Assembly: GCA_029721515.1 (NCBI GenBank)
Contig: CM056567.1
Span: 4,663,507 to 4,727,506, forward strand
Origin: Synanceia verrucosa
Lineage: Eukaryota; Chordata; Actinopteri; Perciformes; Synanceiidae
Direction: 5' to 3'
Length of the DNA: 64,000 nucleotides
Positions 24,520 to 36,507 of the stretch are shown here, in pieces. Under the pieces are notes generated by a model. It searched no databases and had not been told where the DNA came from. It saw nothing but the letters and a program-made list of their open reading frames with translations. Numbering within the stretch: the first letter of the stretch is position 1; each line of letters opens with the position of its first letter. Position numbers and translations under genes: made by a program.

Positions 24520-26757
24520 GAGTCAGACGTGCAGTGTGTCACATTGGTTTGGTTTTGAATGGAGAGCTTGCTGCATCTTTCAAATGTCTTCCTTCCACAG
24601 TTGATAGCTCTGTTCCTAGAACATTGTGCAGGGATCAGAAGTGAATCAATCAGCATTCTGCTGTTGTCTGCTCTCCTCCCTCCTGCAGCGAGACGGTGTC
24701 TGGGAGGTTGTACTTGTCTTGCCCTTTCTAATCCCTGGAGGACCTCGGTAGTCTGTATATTTTTGCAGGCTTGATCTTTGCAAAAGTATTGACTGGTATG
24801 CAAGTCAACATCGACCGAACAAACCTTTTTGAGACAAAAGGAAAGACAGGAGAGTTAATTTTTTATTTTTGACAATGAAAACTAGCAGACGAGACTACAT
24901 GACCCTGAAAACATTCATGCAGTTTGCTCAAATACATCCAATAATCAGTGCAAACCTGTTGAATATAAACCATACAGGTCTGAATGTAATTTCTCCCATA
25001 ATAATTATTTTGCAGGATGTATTGATAAAAGCTAAACATGAGACGTACTCTCAAAAAAGCCAAACTGGGTGTCTGCTACTGTACACTAATAAAGTGTAAC
25101 ATGTAGCTTCTACCATATAGAGTCATGTTTTCTGGTTGAACATCATTAAGTAATGTTATTTTAGCATGATGTGCAATAACCTAACATTGTGTGAATTCAT
25201 TTATGTTGACAGAACCTAATGCATTTTGGGTAAGATAGTAAATTACGTCGGGAGTTTTAGAAAGTTTACTTCCTGAAGTTCCGCACACATGCTGAGAGTC
25301 TGTAATGTTCAATGTGGAAGACGGTAAGATAAGTCCTTTACTTAACTTAAAATAACTTTGACTTCAAAATAAACCGCTGCACACAAATGTCACTCAATGT
25401 GCTCACTAATCATAGCAGCATTAGCAGCTAACCACAGCAGCATTAGTTACTATGGTTAGCTACTTAGCATTTGCATCAATTGCTAAATGAGCATATTGGG
25501 TGGAAATACTTTCCGTATTTTTTTGTTCACCCAACAAATGATTATTATGTTGGATTTACCCCTCATAATAGTAACACTAACACCTTATGTTGACCCAGCA
25601 TATTTACATTTATGTCACTCAACAAAACAATTACTTGCTAAATTAGCATAGCGTATTATAATTGGGTGGAAATACTTTCCATCGTTTTTTTTTATGTTCA
25701 CCCAACAAATGACTATTTTGAGATGTACAGATGGAAACATTACCAGTTCAACAATGAACATGTTGATAACAGCACAAATCTGTCCATCACACGCTCTTTT
25801 AGGTGAATATCACATGAAAAGATTCGCCCATCACCATAAATCACACATCTCAGGAGTCATCATATTTAATACACAGCTCTTTTTTCTGCCCCTGTCTCTC
25901 CTGGTGATGCATTAAAAACAGGATTCTCTGAGGGAAAACCTGTGATCTCAAAACATATTTATTTTCTCATGCTGTGAAGCTGTTCATCTGAGATGCTTTA
26001 GAAAATTGCTCCTATTCCCCCCTTAGTGAAAAACGTCTAAAAGACTGTATACAGCTTTGGTGCCTTTGAAAACGTATCCCCTGCGGGCTTTTTGGCCACT
26101 CCTCAATCCCTTAGTTACTTTCATTGTTTGTGTTGGCGTTAATATTTCATAAGAATGTTTCAGTATTTATTCATCTTTTTTTCTCCACATAGATAACTGT
26201 CTCACTAACTCCCTTGTATCATACATTTTAATGCACTGAGTGATCGCGTCCCGCAAGCAGTGTGTGCAAATTTTCCTACCCCTCCCTCTGTAGTACAAGC
26301 ATCTTCATTAATAAAACATAATGGATGCCTCTGCCAAGAATCACTCCCTTCCAATAAATATGGTGCACAATAGACTGCCATAAAAGCTCCCATCAGTTCA
26401 AATGAAAATGACATACATCCTCTGCTGTGATCAAAGCATGAAAAATATTTAAATTCCTGCTTAGAATGTTGCTTTATTAAAACGATTTCCAGGTACACAC
26501 TGCTTTTTTTTTGCTTCTTCTTCAATGCCTACAAGTAATAATAAACCACTGAATTATATTAAAGCCATTATCTTCATCTGTCAGCTGGCTGGGTGCTGGG
26601 CAGATATTCTAGTGTTTTCTGGAAACAGCATTCAAATTTGAAACTGATGGGAGCAGTGAGAGTGAAAAAAACGGCAAAGAAGGATCCAGAAAACAATCAG
26701 GTGACCGACAGTGAGTCAGGCGATAATTCTCAGTGAGTACATTATTATGGACCATCG
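24520..26757. other. gene desert with a direct-repeat pair
   Basis: No gene is seen. It contains the direct repeats at 25478-25717 and several AGCATTAGCAGC / TTAGCTACTTAGCATT words just before them. The remainder is unique. Confidence 0.5.
25478..25717 (+). repeat. pair of direct repeats of about 75 bases
   Basis: Unit 1 (about 25478-25552) and unit 2 (about 25636-25717) share TTGCTAAAT, then TTGGGTGGAAATACTTTCC, a T run and GTTCACCCAACAAATGA. The gap of about 83 bases holds AACACCTTATGTTGACCC. The ends GGGTGGA and TCACCCA hint at a small inverted element, but this is uncertain. Confidence 0.7.
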
Positions 26758-27113
26758 TTAACTCACTGAGTGCCAGCTGTTTTATAAAACAGAAAGTGTC
26801 TTGTTCCAGTGTTTTTTGCCCATTTTTTGAGTCATATTTAAAGACCCACAGAATATTTTGTACTATGTCTCTGAAAACACTGAATAGCTCAAATGAAAGA
26901 AGAGACTCTCTATTTCATCATGAAAAAAATGTTTGTTTTTCCCTTGTTCCATTCTTGTTTTATCAGAGGTAGAGTAGAGGACACTTTCACCAAAATCACT
27001 ACTTTTTGTCCAGATTCTGTTTTGCTCTCTAATCTTGATCGTCTCCACTTCCTGCTTTGATGTCCGTAGCGTACACCGTCTCTTGATGCTCTTTATGGCA
27101 CTCAAAGAGTTAA
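26758..27113 (-). mobile_element. piggyBac-like MITE, one end shortened
   Basis: TTAA flanks both ends, with TTAACTCACTGAGTGCCAG and TGGCACTCAAAGAGTTAA. The body is standard up to the GTCTCTTGATGCTC block. It then skips the CCCAGAAGCCCC and GACGTAATAATACGTC regions and joins the terminal repeat directly. Confidence 0.86.
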
Positions 27114-28179
27114 TGTAAAAATGTAGATGATAATAGCTACATAACCCCACAGTCAACTGTAAAAATAAAATATGTTCTATGTTTTTGGAAAAATAATTGC
27201 ATCTGTTTCCACCTGAACTCATTTTGCCTCTGGAACTCGACACGTGTTTCAGAAAAGACTCATTATTAGTTAGTTAGTTATTTGCGGGTGCAGAAGTTGC
27301 CTGAGGCTGAGGCAGTTGGCTCCAGGCTCAGCTGAGGGACGTTTGCACACATGCTGGAGTTATCTCCCTCTATTGCCTCCTCCTCCACCATCCCCCTCTC
27401 TCTTTGTCTTGCTATTTGTCAATCCCACCATCACAGGGATTACTCATGGTTACTGTTTTGTGTAAAACACACCTGGCTGCTGATAAAAATTCATGATTGC
27501 CTCTTGTTGAAACCCAACACACAAATACATCTGCAATATTTAACACCCCCAGCTTCATACAAGGCTTGTTGGAGCTGAATTTTTCATAAGTGCTCAAAAG
27601 CCGAGCAATGTCCGACACGTTTAATGCATATAGCAGAACTCTGCTCATGTGATTAATAATTGAGACTTTTAAATGCCAGGAAAGTGAAGATGCACCTTCA
27701 AAGGAGTGGTCTCCAATGGCCAAGACTGAAGTGAACAGTGTGAGTTTGAATAATAGAACTTGGACAAATGTTAAATTGGGTCTTAAATACCTGCCCTTTC
27801 TAAATGAGTGGTTGTCAGCTTCACATAAGAACACATAAGAACCCCTTTGATCACTATGCTTATTAAATCTTTTTAAAAGATCCCAATCATATGACAGGCA
27901 TATTGTTAAGAATTAATCCTTTTAATGCCTAAGCACTATTCATGCAGGGAACTTTTGACACAAATGGTTACTGGAGAACAGAAAGGGAGGCTGATACATA
28001 AATTATTTCTGGCTCCTATGGCTCAAATAAAAAAAGAGATCATTCACTCTGTATGATTTTATGGCGAACAACTGCTGCTCGTTCTATGGCCATTTTTCCA
28101 AGAAGTCCACTCTGACCTGCTCCACTCAGTAAAAAAACTTCCATATATACAAATGAAGAACATTTCTTAAGTTTTCTTG
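27114..28179. other. gene desert, unique sequence
   Basis: No gene or repeat is recognised. A 140-codon minus-strand ORF (27412-27834) has no domain. Confidence 0.5.
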
Positions 28180-28600
28180 TAGGGGTGGGTATTGGCACTG
28201 AGTGGTATCGTACTATGACACTTGAATCTCGATATAATGCATCATTGCAATTTTGTGATATTGTAATATTGTGATATATCACAATATCCTACAGAGTTCA
28301 CTGAGAAATTTAAAATGCAGGTTAAAATACAGCTTAAAATACAAGTTGTATATATATATACATATATATACATATATATGTATATATATTTGTGTACATA
28401 TACATGTACATATTTATAAAAACATATTACATACTAAGGCTGTCAAAGTTACTGAATCAATGTGACCAATAGGCCCAAATCGTGATTTTTTTGGGGACAA
28501 AAAAAAATCTATGTTAAGAAATTAAATATCAATATTATATCAGAAGAAAAAAGTGTTGTGATATATTGCCATATCAATATTTTTTCCCACTTCAATGTGT
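28180..28600. mobile_element. GGGGTGGGTATTGG-type repeat with AT-rich core
   Basis: It begins TAGGGGTGGGTATTGGCAC, holds a 22-base perfect palindrome at 28266-28287 and a (TA/CA) tract. It continues to GTGTTGTGATATATTGCC then ATATCAATATTT at about 28580. It belongs to the broad TAGGG(G/C)TGGG class of fish repeats. Boundaries are approximate. Confidence 0.45.
28346..28392 (+). repeat. (TA)n / CATATATA microsatellite
   Basis: TA run with regular CA interruptions inside the repeat at 28180. Confidence 0.9.
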
Positions 28601-28956
28601 GATATTTGTTGTTTTGGAGAAAATGGTCTGCGGCCATGAACAACAAATTAAAAATAGCCACAGACCTTTTACTTTGTGTGAGTCTATAATTAACCAAAGT
28701 TCAAACAAATCAAACTGAGACCTGCTGGAAAAAAAGGACATTAATATTTCAATTTTTCTCCTATTAATTTAATCACATTTCATATGCTGATTTGAATTGG
28801 CCACGCTCCTCTACTCAGAGTTGACTCTAATCCCAATCTAATTACTAATTATACGGCTGGAGGTTGATTGGACCAATCCTCCCAGCCAAGGCCAATTTGA
28901 CTCTCTCTGATGTCGAGCACCTTTCATGTGCAATGTCTCCCAGGTTTCGAGGACAC

Positions 28957-28990
<34 letters not shown>

Positions 28991-29889
28991 TGTCTTTTTA
29001 ATCAAATCATTATTCACCTTCAGTTAATAACAAATGAAAATGTTTCCCCACTGCCTCAAGCCGACTGGAAAAAAATGAACCAACAAACTAAGAGACCTGA
29101 CCTCGGGTCGCTCCTTAAAAAAAGAAGCATGCTACTCTGCTTTCATAGAAAATAAAATACATCCTCTAACAAAAAGAACTGTTGCTGTACTGATCGCTCT
29201 TTATAATTTAAATAAAAAACTGATATTTTGTCTGACAAATAAAAGCTTCTTCTGTAGACATCTCTAATAGCACCTTAGAAATTATTTTGGTTCAGTCATT
29301 TGCAGCTCTGGAAAACATCATTTCCAATGTGTTACATTGCAGCTAAATATTGAGAATAATTTTATTTCCAGTACTATAAATAATATTAATGAATCATGTT
29401 ATAACAACATGTGTTCCATCCATCCTAAGAAAATGTCTACGTCAGTGTCCTCTAACTTAAAATCAAAAACACAGCTTCAGATTACCAAACAGATCTTGCA
29501 GGACATGTTTAACAATGAAAACTATTTTTGTCTCCTTCAGTTAAGCTGGGTTTCACTTTCGAGTACTTCAGCTGCTCTGCAATGATTAAAGTTGACAGAA
29601 TGGAAACAGAAAAACACAGTTTTGCTGTGAGGGCTCTGCCAGAGAACATTATGCTGAGCAATAAAGAAAATTCAAGAGAAGTTAAACGTGAAGAAAGTTA
29701 AATGAGTTAGACTTGAGTACTATTTGTTTAAAGACTGGTGGGAGGTTCTGGGAGCCTCAGCTTTCTGACTGACTGTGTTCATGCTAATGGGAACTTAAAT
29801 GATGACCTTTTTCTACCCACAACCCAGTTTTTCCTTGTTTTTTGACTATCTGACTATTTGGGACAATAGTTTCTAAAGCTGGTCCATTA
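28601..29889. other. gene desert, mostly unique sequence
   Basis: No gene is seen. A TG tract lies at 28959. Confidence 0.5.
28959..28988 (+). repeat. (TG)n microsatellite
   Basis: Uninterrupted TG run of about 15 units. Confidence 0.95.
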
Positions 29890-30383
29890 TTAACTCTTTC
29901 AGTGCCAAAGACGTACGTGCATCTTTAAAAGTAGAACACTTGAGTGCCATAAACGTATACGTCTTTCCTTTTTTCAGCAGCAGGGCCAAAAGAGTGCTCT
30001 CACACAGCATGTGAGTAATTTTGGGGCTTCTGGGAGATGTAGTCAGAGCATAAAGAGAAGGTATACGCCACGGAGATCAAAACAGGAAGTAGAGACGATC
30101 GAGATTAGAGAGCAAAACAGATTGATCGTGGACAAAAAGTGATGATTTTGGTGAACGTGTCCTCTACTCTACCTCTGATAAAACAAGAATGGAACAAGGG
30201 AAAAACAAACATTTTTTTTCATGATGAAATAGAGAGTCTCTTCTTTCATTTGAACTATTCAGTGTTTTCAGAGTCATAGTACGAAATATTCTATGGGTCT
30301 AGAAATATGACTCAAAATGGGCAAAAAAACACTGGAACAAGGCACTTCCTGTTTTATAAATCAGCTGGCACTCAAAGAGTTAA
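29890..30383 (+). mobile_element. piggyBac-like MITE, full length, subfamily A
   Basis: TTAA is intact at both ends (29890-29893 and 30380-30383). The left end is TTAACTCTTTCAGTGCCA, with a second inner copy ACACTTGAGTGCCATAAACG. The complete body follows: CTTCTGGGAGATGTAGTC, GTCCTCTACTCTACCTCTG, CATGATGAAATAGAG and AATATGACTC. At 494 bases it is the longest copy. Its right end and the 300 bases beyond are repeated in inverse orientation at 36190-36560. Confidence 0.9.
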
Positions 30384-30589
30384 AGTAAAATTATTTTTTC
30401 TTAAAGTAAAATGTATTTTCAGTGCTAGCTCATGCTGTATTACGTCCTAATGATATGATACCCTTCATCTCTCATTTCAAAACTTTGGCTGTTGTTAGAT
30501 AGAGAGCGGATAATGCAGGCACTGCTGCACCAGGACTCCACTCTGTTTCTGTAACCTCTAATAAAGTTTTTTTGTCATTGTCTGCATAG

Positions 30590-30634
<45 letters not shown>

Positions 30635-30690
30635 TGTAACCACTCGTAGCTCATAGCAACGTGGGCAGTGTGTGTGTGTTCAGAAATGTC
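30384..30690 (+). repeat. source copy of an inverted segmental duplication
   Basis: About 300 bases immediately right of the MITE at 29890. They include the words CAGTGCTAGCTCATGCTG, TTGTTAGATAGAGAGCGG, a (GT)n tract and CTCGTAGCTCATAGCAACG. They recur in reverse complement at about 36192-36507 with very few differences. Homology stops near 30690 (CAGAAATGT, then CATCTC), where unique DNA continues. Confidence 0.85.
30592..30632 (+). repeat. (GT)n microsatellite inside the duplicated segment
   Basis: About 20 GT units. The inverted duplicate carries the matching (CA)n at 36252-36291. Confidence 0.95.
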
Positions 30691-33600
30691 ATCTCAATTA
30701 GTTGTTGAGTCTCGAGTCGCAAGAGCTCTGACAGGGCAGTAATGAATGGCACCACACTGGGACTAAAATACACCCAGCAAACTGCGAGGAATGACCAGAA
30801 TATTATATTTCCTCTTAACAACTTCTCACAGAGGCAGAATGAGAACTACGTGGGCGTTCGCTGTGTATGTGACGGGGAAAAAGAAAGGCGTGCAGCTGCT
30901 GTTTCCATAAAACGCCCATTTCATCTTCATCATCTTTTATCTCAGCTATCTGGTTTTGAGGTGCAGGGGGCTTGCTCAAACATCCCCCCGTCCTTCCCAT
31001 TTCCAGATTTTGGAGCTACCTACAGATCTTTTGTCATTGTTTGCGGCCCCACAGGCAACATAAACATCAGGTTTGCAGAAGGGCATAATATCAGCCATAA
31101 GATGAAGACTTCAAATTATCCTCCATGATGGTATAGATTCAAGACGGCTTTAATGGAGGGCCTTATGCGCCGACAATTAGGGTTTTGTGTAATTAAACTG
31201 TCTTTTATCTATCACAATCATTACACGGGCCACGTTTGAAGACAGAACGCGGACATTACGGGAGTCACATTAAAATGTAATTGACTGCTAAATAAAGTAA
31301 ACAAATAAATCATCTCCACAGCTGTGAAGCACTAGTCAAAGAATAGGCACGAAAAAGACTGTTGCCGTGGCCTTGACTGCAGATGCATTAGCATTCACTT
31401 TTTATGCTTGTTTTGGATTCAGCCAAATACCTTCCTTTCTTTTCCTTTGAGTGTTACTTGTTAACATTGGCTTTCTTTTTTTTACCCATTAAGTTGAGTG
31501 TTTGAAGCCATCACTACTCGTACAACCGTCTCGTGCCTCAACTTCTCTGAACTTCATGCTTTGCAGCCGTAACTAGTGGTGATGACGCTGTGAGGAAGCT
31601 GTCAGTAGTGACTTTTGACAGGCTGCATGATGGAGGTTTCCAACAGAGTCATGGTCTTGTTAATGACTGCACCGCACAATGGGCCTGATTTAAATGCACC
31701 AATCAACCCTTATCTAAATATCAACCCTGATTATTAAGTAGCTCCATATCAGTTGCACTGATTGAAGGCATTTTATTATTAATTATTCCAATAATCTTAG
31801 CACGGGGAGACATTATGTTTCAAAATATCTGCTTTTATGAGGATCAAATTAGTGCTTGGAATTTAATTAAAGTTTGGTTAATTAGGGCTAAGAGGAAGAA
31901 AAGGACTGAGTTTACATAACAATATTATTTATAGTTTTTCCACAATTTAGATTCTGACTCACTGAATTAAAGGTAAATTCACACGCTTTGATCATTTTTG
32001 TCAAATCTACAGCTGTATTTGGCCATGAGGGCTCCCAGGTCGTGCAGCAGGAAACAGCATCGCTCCGCTCTTTCTTACTGCAGTGGACCCAGCAAAACCG
32101 ATCTGACATCTCCAAATTACATGGCGATCACAGTGTTCAGATTTAAATTCTACTCCTTGGGGAAATATTGTTCCAAGCCATTACTCTTCATCAGGGGACG
32201 TCACAGGCGCTCTATGCAGCTATTGTCCTCTATGGCCCGTGTCTTCAGCTGTGCCCCCGAGACAATGGCATACGTGATGTACAAGCTGCTGAACCGCCGT
32301 CATGTACCCACAAAGGACCCCAGCGCAATGATCGAAATCCTTAAATGGTGCTTGCATAGAAATTTCATCATTATTTTGGGAGTGAAAAGCATCAAACACC
32401 ATTCACTTGATGAGATGTTCATGTGCTGAAGTGGAGCAGCTTACAAAGTGCTTATTAAAAGGCAGAGTGTCATGAATCATTTGGATACTGTGATCTTCCC
32501 TACTGTCTGTGTTGAATATGCTCAGTTGCGGTGCAACTGGCACAGCACCAATGATCCATGCCCGTTCCCCATTCATCTTCACGGCTCGCTCTGTGTACGC
32601 AACGCCACAAATTACAGCCCTGGTGGATTCACACTGCTCTAATCCTTAGCAAAACTGTGAGGGGTTATGTGGGGAACCCTGCCAGTTACCTTGGGGGGCG
32701 AATGATCTCTGCAACCCACCCACCCCAGTGGTCGCACCACAACGGGAAAAGATCTGTCTTTGCTTATTATTATTTGCACCTCCCACCAGTGGCACGGGAG
32801 ATGAATCATACCTGTCAATTCTTATGCCTGGTGCAGGGAGGCCATGTTTGTTTATATTGATCGGCAGCATATGTGGCACAGCTGTTGCTGGAGGAGGCTG
32901 GTGCTGGCAGAGGTTTGTTCACGCTTTCCCTTGGCAACAGTACAGTTGGCAAGCAGAGCGCACTCGACTAATCAATACAAACAATGAAGCGGCAAATCAA
33001 AAATAATGTTGGAGCAGACAGAATAAAGCTTTTGATTATTTGCTGCTCAGAAATGATTTTGTTTTGGGATCAAGTAAAATGTGTTTTCATAATGCTTAAC
33101 TATTGTGTGTATGTGTGCATAGTAAATGATTGTCAGTTGTGTTTTTCTGTGTGGATTGAAATGTGAGGAAATCGGATTCCCTTATTTGTCTTTATGACAA
33201 CAGCATCCTCTTCTATATTTGGATTTATTCACTAGCATGAACTTAACATTTTAATGGTATGGCCAAATTTGGACTACTTTCATATTTGGGTAGCATTTCA
33301 GGTTTTGGTCATCAAATGAAAGAGAAATTAACCATATACTTTAAACGTGTATAAGTAATGGTATCCGAAAGACTGTCATTGCAGAAAATCTGGTACACAA
33401 ATACCCTTTGTTAATATTCTAGAATAGAAATCCAGACTGGAGTGAATGTGTGAAACGCTAAGTGCAAGTGTAGGAAGTGGGGCAAATTACTCAAGATGCA
33501 GCATCTGGCAATGATTAGTGGCCATTAATTGGTGTTAACTGGTGCTACTAGTGTTTACAGAGTTGAAGGATAATTAGCTGGGGGTCAACTCAGGGCTGAA

Positions 33601-34087
33601 ATTAACATGTCAGAACTCTGCAGCTGTCTGGTGACAACCAGGCGAGGCAGTGGTGGGGTGTACCAAATCTAGCTGGCAGGCCAGTATAGGATTATGTGGA
33701 TGGTGCTGTGTGTGTGTGTGGCTTTTTACGGGCATTTTACTAAGTGAGTGAATCCGTTATCGTGTCTATGTGTGTGAGTGTGTTTGAGATAAATAGAGGA
33801 AGAATGAGTCTGCACTGGTGTGGCTCACCATATGAGCCAAAGTGACAAAAATTAAGGGCCTCAAGAATAGCTCTCAGCAGGGCCCAGATCTGATGTGCCA
33901 GAGTAAACAGAGAAAAGAAATAGTCAGGCGGTCTGCAGTGAGTCCACAGGGGGAACCATAGCACAGATCCAGCTGCAGCACCTGCATGAACACTGAAAGT
34001 CAGTGTGGGCAGCCGCCACGCACAGCTGGGGACATAGACGACGCATTGTTTTATAAGGATCAGGTAAATAATGCGCTCCAATTTTCC
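30691..34087. other. longest repeat-poor unique block of the gene desert
   Basis: About 3.4 kb with no repeat found and no recognised gene. ORFs to 143 codons (31998-32429) have no domain. The paucity of repeats and the even, high-complexity sequence, especially 31000-31330 and 31680-31900, make it the best place to look for conserved non-coding elements. Confidence 0.5.
31680..31900. promoter_or_regulatory. candidate homeodomain-rich regulatory block
   Basis: It contains ATTATTAATTATTCCAATAA, GGAATTTAATTAAAG and TTTGGTTAATTAGGGC within about 120 bases, plus a CACGGGGAGACATTATG core. No repeat similarity is found in the window. Regulatory role is inference from motif density. Confidence 0.35.
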
Positions 34088-34465
34088 ATATTTCCACTGA
34101 ATGCGGAACGACGCCGATGTCCGTCAACGTACGTCTTCCATCGTCCATCAATACCCATCAGATCTGCCTGCTGTGGCTCTGCCGAACAGCTGAAATCGCA
34201 AGAACGAGATCTCACGAATTCACATATAATCGGGCGATGTAGTGGGTTGTATTCTAGCATCATCAGCAAAGAGAACCACCCTGTGTCCACTGAGTAGAAG
34301 GAAATCAAATATACGATCCACCACGACCAGGGATTATTTTATTTTGAAAGTAAACCAGATGTTTTATTTCGTGTCTGTACACGGCTGTGCTGAATTCATG
34401 CACCGTGTGCCTGTTTCGGCAAGTGTCGGCACATTGGCGGCGTTTCCGCATCCGGAGGAAATTAG
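34088..34465. mobile_element. MITE family 2, copy 3
   Basis: The ends are TATTTCCACTGAATGCGG and CCGCATCCGGAGGAAATTAG. It has the same inner landmarks as the other two copies, but a stretch near the right end (ACTTCCTGTC region) is deleted. Its ORFs of 76 to 103 codons are chance readings of the repeat. Confidence 0.78.
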
Positions 34466-34819
34466 GAGTTAAAGTTACATGTACAGTCCTATCTGAAATT
34501 TTAAAATGGGTATTGTTGTTTAACTAACAGCATCTATAGTAAAATGGCATGGGAAGGTTTACAGAGGAGATGGTTCAATGTTGCGAAGCTTGAAGGTTTC
34601 TGATGCATCGCTTTCAAGACGTCGAGGGCCACCACCCAAGCATCTGTAATTGACACCCTGGGAGTGAGGGGAGGCTGTTCGAAACAAATGATCCTTGATT
34701 TCAAACAAGAGTAGACAATAGCAGGCCATCTCCTTTTGAAGCTGCTGATTTGCCACCTGGAATGGAAAAGCTCAGCTGCAGCTACAACAGTTGCCTAATT
34801 AAAATAAATTGGGCTTGTC

Positions 34820-35213
34820 TTAAAATGTGAGCCATGTAAATATATTGCAACCTGTGAGTAATTCTTGGGCTTCTGGGATTTGTAGTTGGAGCATAAAGAG
34901 ACGGTGTATACGCCACAGAGTTCAAAACAGGAAGTGGAGACGATCGAGATTAGAGAGCAAAACAAATGGAATCTGGACAAAAAATGGTGATTTTGGTGAA
35001 AGTGTCCTCTACTCTACCTCTGATAAAACAAGAATGGAACAAGGTAAAAACAAAAAAAAATTTCATGATGAAATAGAGATTTGAACTATTCAGTGTTTTC
35101 AGAGACATAGTACAAAGTATTCTGTGGGTCTTGAAATATGACTCAAAATGGACAAAAAATGCTGGAACAAGGCACTTTGTGTTTCAAAAAACGGCTGGCA
35201 CTCAATGAGTTAA
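34820..35213 (+). mobile_element. piggyBac-like MITE, degenerate left end
   Basis: The right end is intact (GGCACTCAATGAGTTAA, TTAA at 35210-35213) and the body is standard. The left end is eroded or deleted: TTAAAATGTGAGCCATG joins near CAACCTGTGAGTAATTC. The left boundary is approximate. Confidence 0.8.
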
Positions 35214-36031
35214 TATCCTTTTCATTTTGATTCTTCACGGAGACATTTGGTGAAATAAATATTACGACAAGCTGGATAAAGTATGTTATTTCATTTCTGT
35301 TGTGTTTGATGTATGCTCAACTTTGTTTCCTACCTGTTTTCACTTCATACCATTCTTCTAAAGTATTTGCCAACTGCTGCATATCGTCTGTCTTGATAGT
35401 ACCAACACATCTGAACCCTCCTCACACACCGGAGGATAACTCCCAGCCATCAGAGTCGCAGTGCTTAGATACAGGATAATGACTGGAGCAAAACTGGACT
35501 AAATTCACTGTACGATAACTTATCTCTCTAGGTCTGTGGGGCTCTCTTATACGAGGCCTTGCGTTTTATAAACCCCAACTTCATTTCATCTGTGCTGATA
35601 CAGTTTCCCCGTCAATGAGAGGGAACTCTGGAACTGGAAGATAGAGAGACGAGAGAATTCAGTGCACTCTGCAGGCATAGTGGCAAAGCTGAGATAAGAA
35701 TATTAAATAAGAGAAAGAATTGTCTTCTTCTCCAAACCAATAATATGATATGAGGGTAGAAAAAGGAACACTCAAGTTTGCTGTCTATGAATTCATATAA
35801 CAAAGCAGAGTGAGTATTTCTATAGTATGTATGAGCATCTGTGTCGTAGGACAGTGAATTGTAAAACAGTGTTTTATTGAAATGCTCAAAGAGCCTAGAG
35901 TATCTTTTATTATTATGTGTCTATTGCATCAGAGTTCAAGATGCATGTCTGTCCAAAGGCCCAACTATGTACTGTAATTTTGATGTTAGCCTATCCCAGA
36001 GTCAATTATCTGCATCCAACAACATCTTGGA
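35214..36031. other. unique spacer between MITEs
   Basis: No gene or repeat is recognised in about 820 bases. Confidence 0.5.
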
Positions 36032-36195
36032 TTAACTCATTGAGTGCCAGCCATTAACAAACAGAAAGTGTGCCAGTGTTTTTCCTCATTTTGAGTCATT
36101 TTTCTAGACTCACAGAATATTTTGTACTATGTCTCTGAAAACACTGAATAGCTCAAATGAAAGAAGAAACTCACTATTTCATCATGAAAAAAACA
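36032..36195 (-). mobile_element. truncated piggyBac-like MITE at the outer edge of a composite structure
   Basis: It begins with an intact TTAACTCATTGAGTGCCAGC end and family body, then stops inside the ATCATGAAAAAAACATTT block. There it is fused to DNA homologous to about 30690. It forms one border of the composite structure 36032-36989. Confidence 0.82.
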
Positions 36196-36253
36196 TTTCC
36201 GAACACAGACACACACACACTGCCCACGTTGCTATGAGCTACGAGTGGTTACA

Positions 36254-36292
<39 letters not shown>

Positions 36293-36507
36293 CTCTATAT
36301 AAAGACAATGACAAAAAAAAAACCCTTCATTAGAGGTTACAGAAACAGAGTGGAGTCCTGGTGCAGCAGTGCCTGCATTATCCGCTCTCTATCTAACAAC
36401 AGCCAAAGTTTTGAAATGAGAGATGAAAGGCATCATATCATTAGGACGTAATACAGCATGAGCTAGCACTGAAAATACATTTTACTTTAAGAAAAAATAA
36501 TTTTACT
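36192..36507 (-). repeat. inverted duplicate of 30384-30690, enclosed by two MITEs
   Basis: It reads, in reverse complement, nearly identically to 30384-30690. Visible differences are in the (GT)n length and a few substitutions (for example GATACCC against GATGCCT). One side abuts the full-length MITE at 36508; the other is fused to a truncated MITE at 36195. Confidence 0.85.
36252..36291 (+). repeat. (CA)n microsatellite inside the duplicated segment
   Basis: The counterpart of the GT tract at 30592, in reverse orientation. Confidence 0.95.

Noticed and set aside
26863..27243. ORFs with the repeated peptide MSLKTLNSSNERRDSLFHHE, seen at several sites
   Set aside because: It recurs only because it is a chance reading of the MITE body in each copy. 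The frame is broken differently in each and lacks codon bias.
27412..27834. 140-codon minus-strand ORF
   Set aside because: No domain or codon bias and no exon signals.
31998..32429. 143-codon plus-strand ORF
   Set aside because: The composition shows no domain or codon bias and an antisense ORF overlaps it. More likely non-coding, possibly regulatory, DNA.
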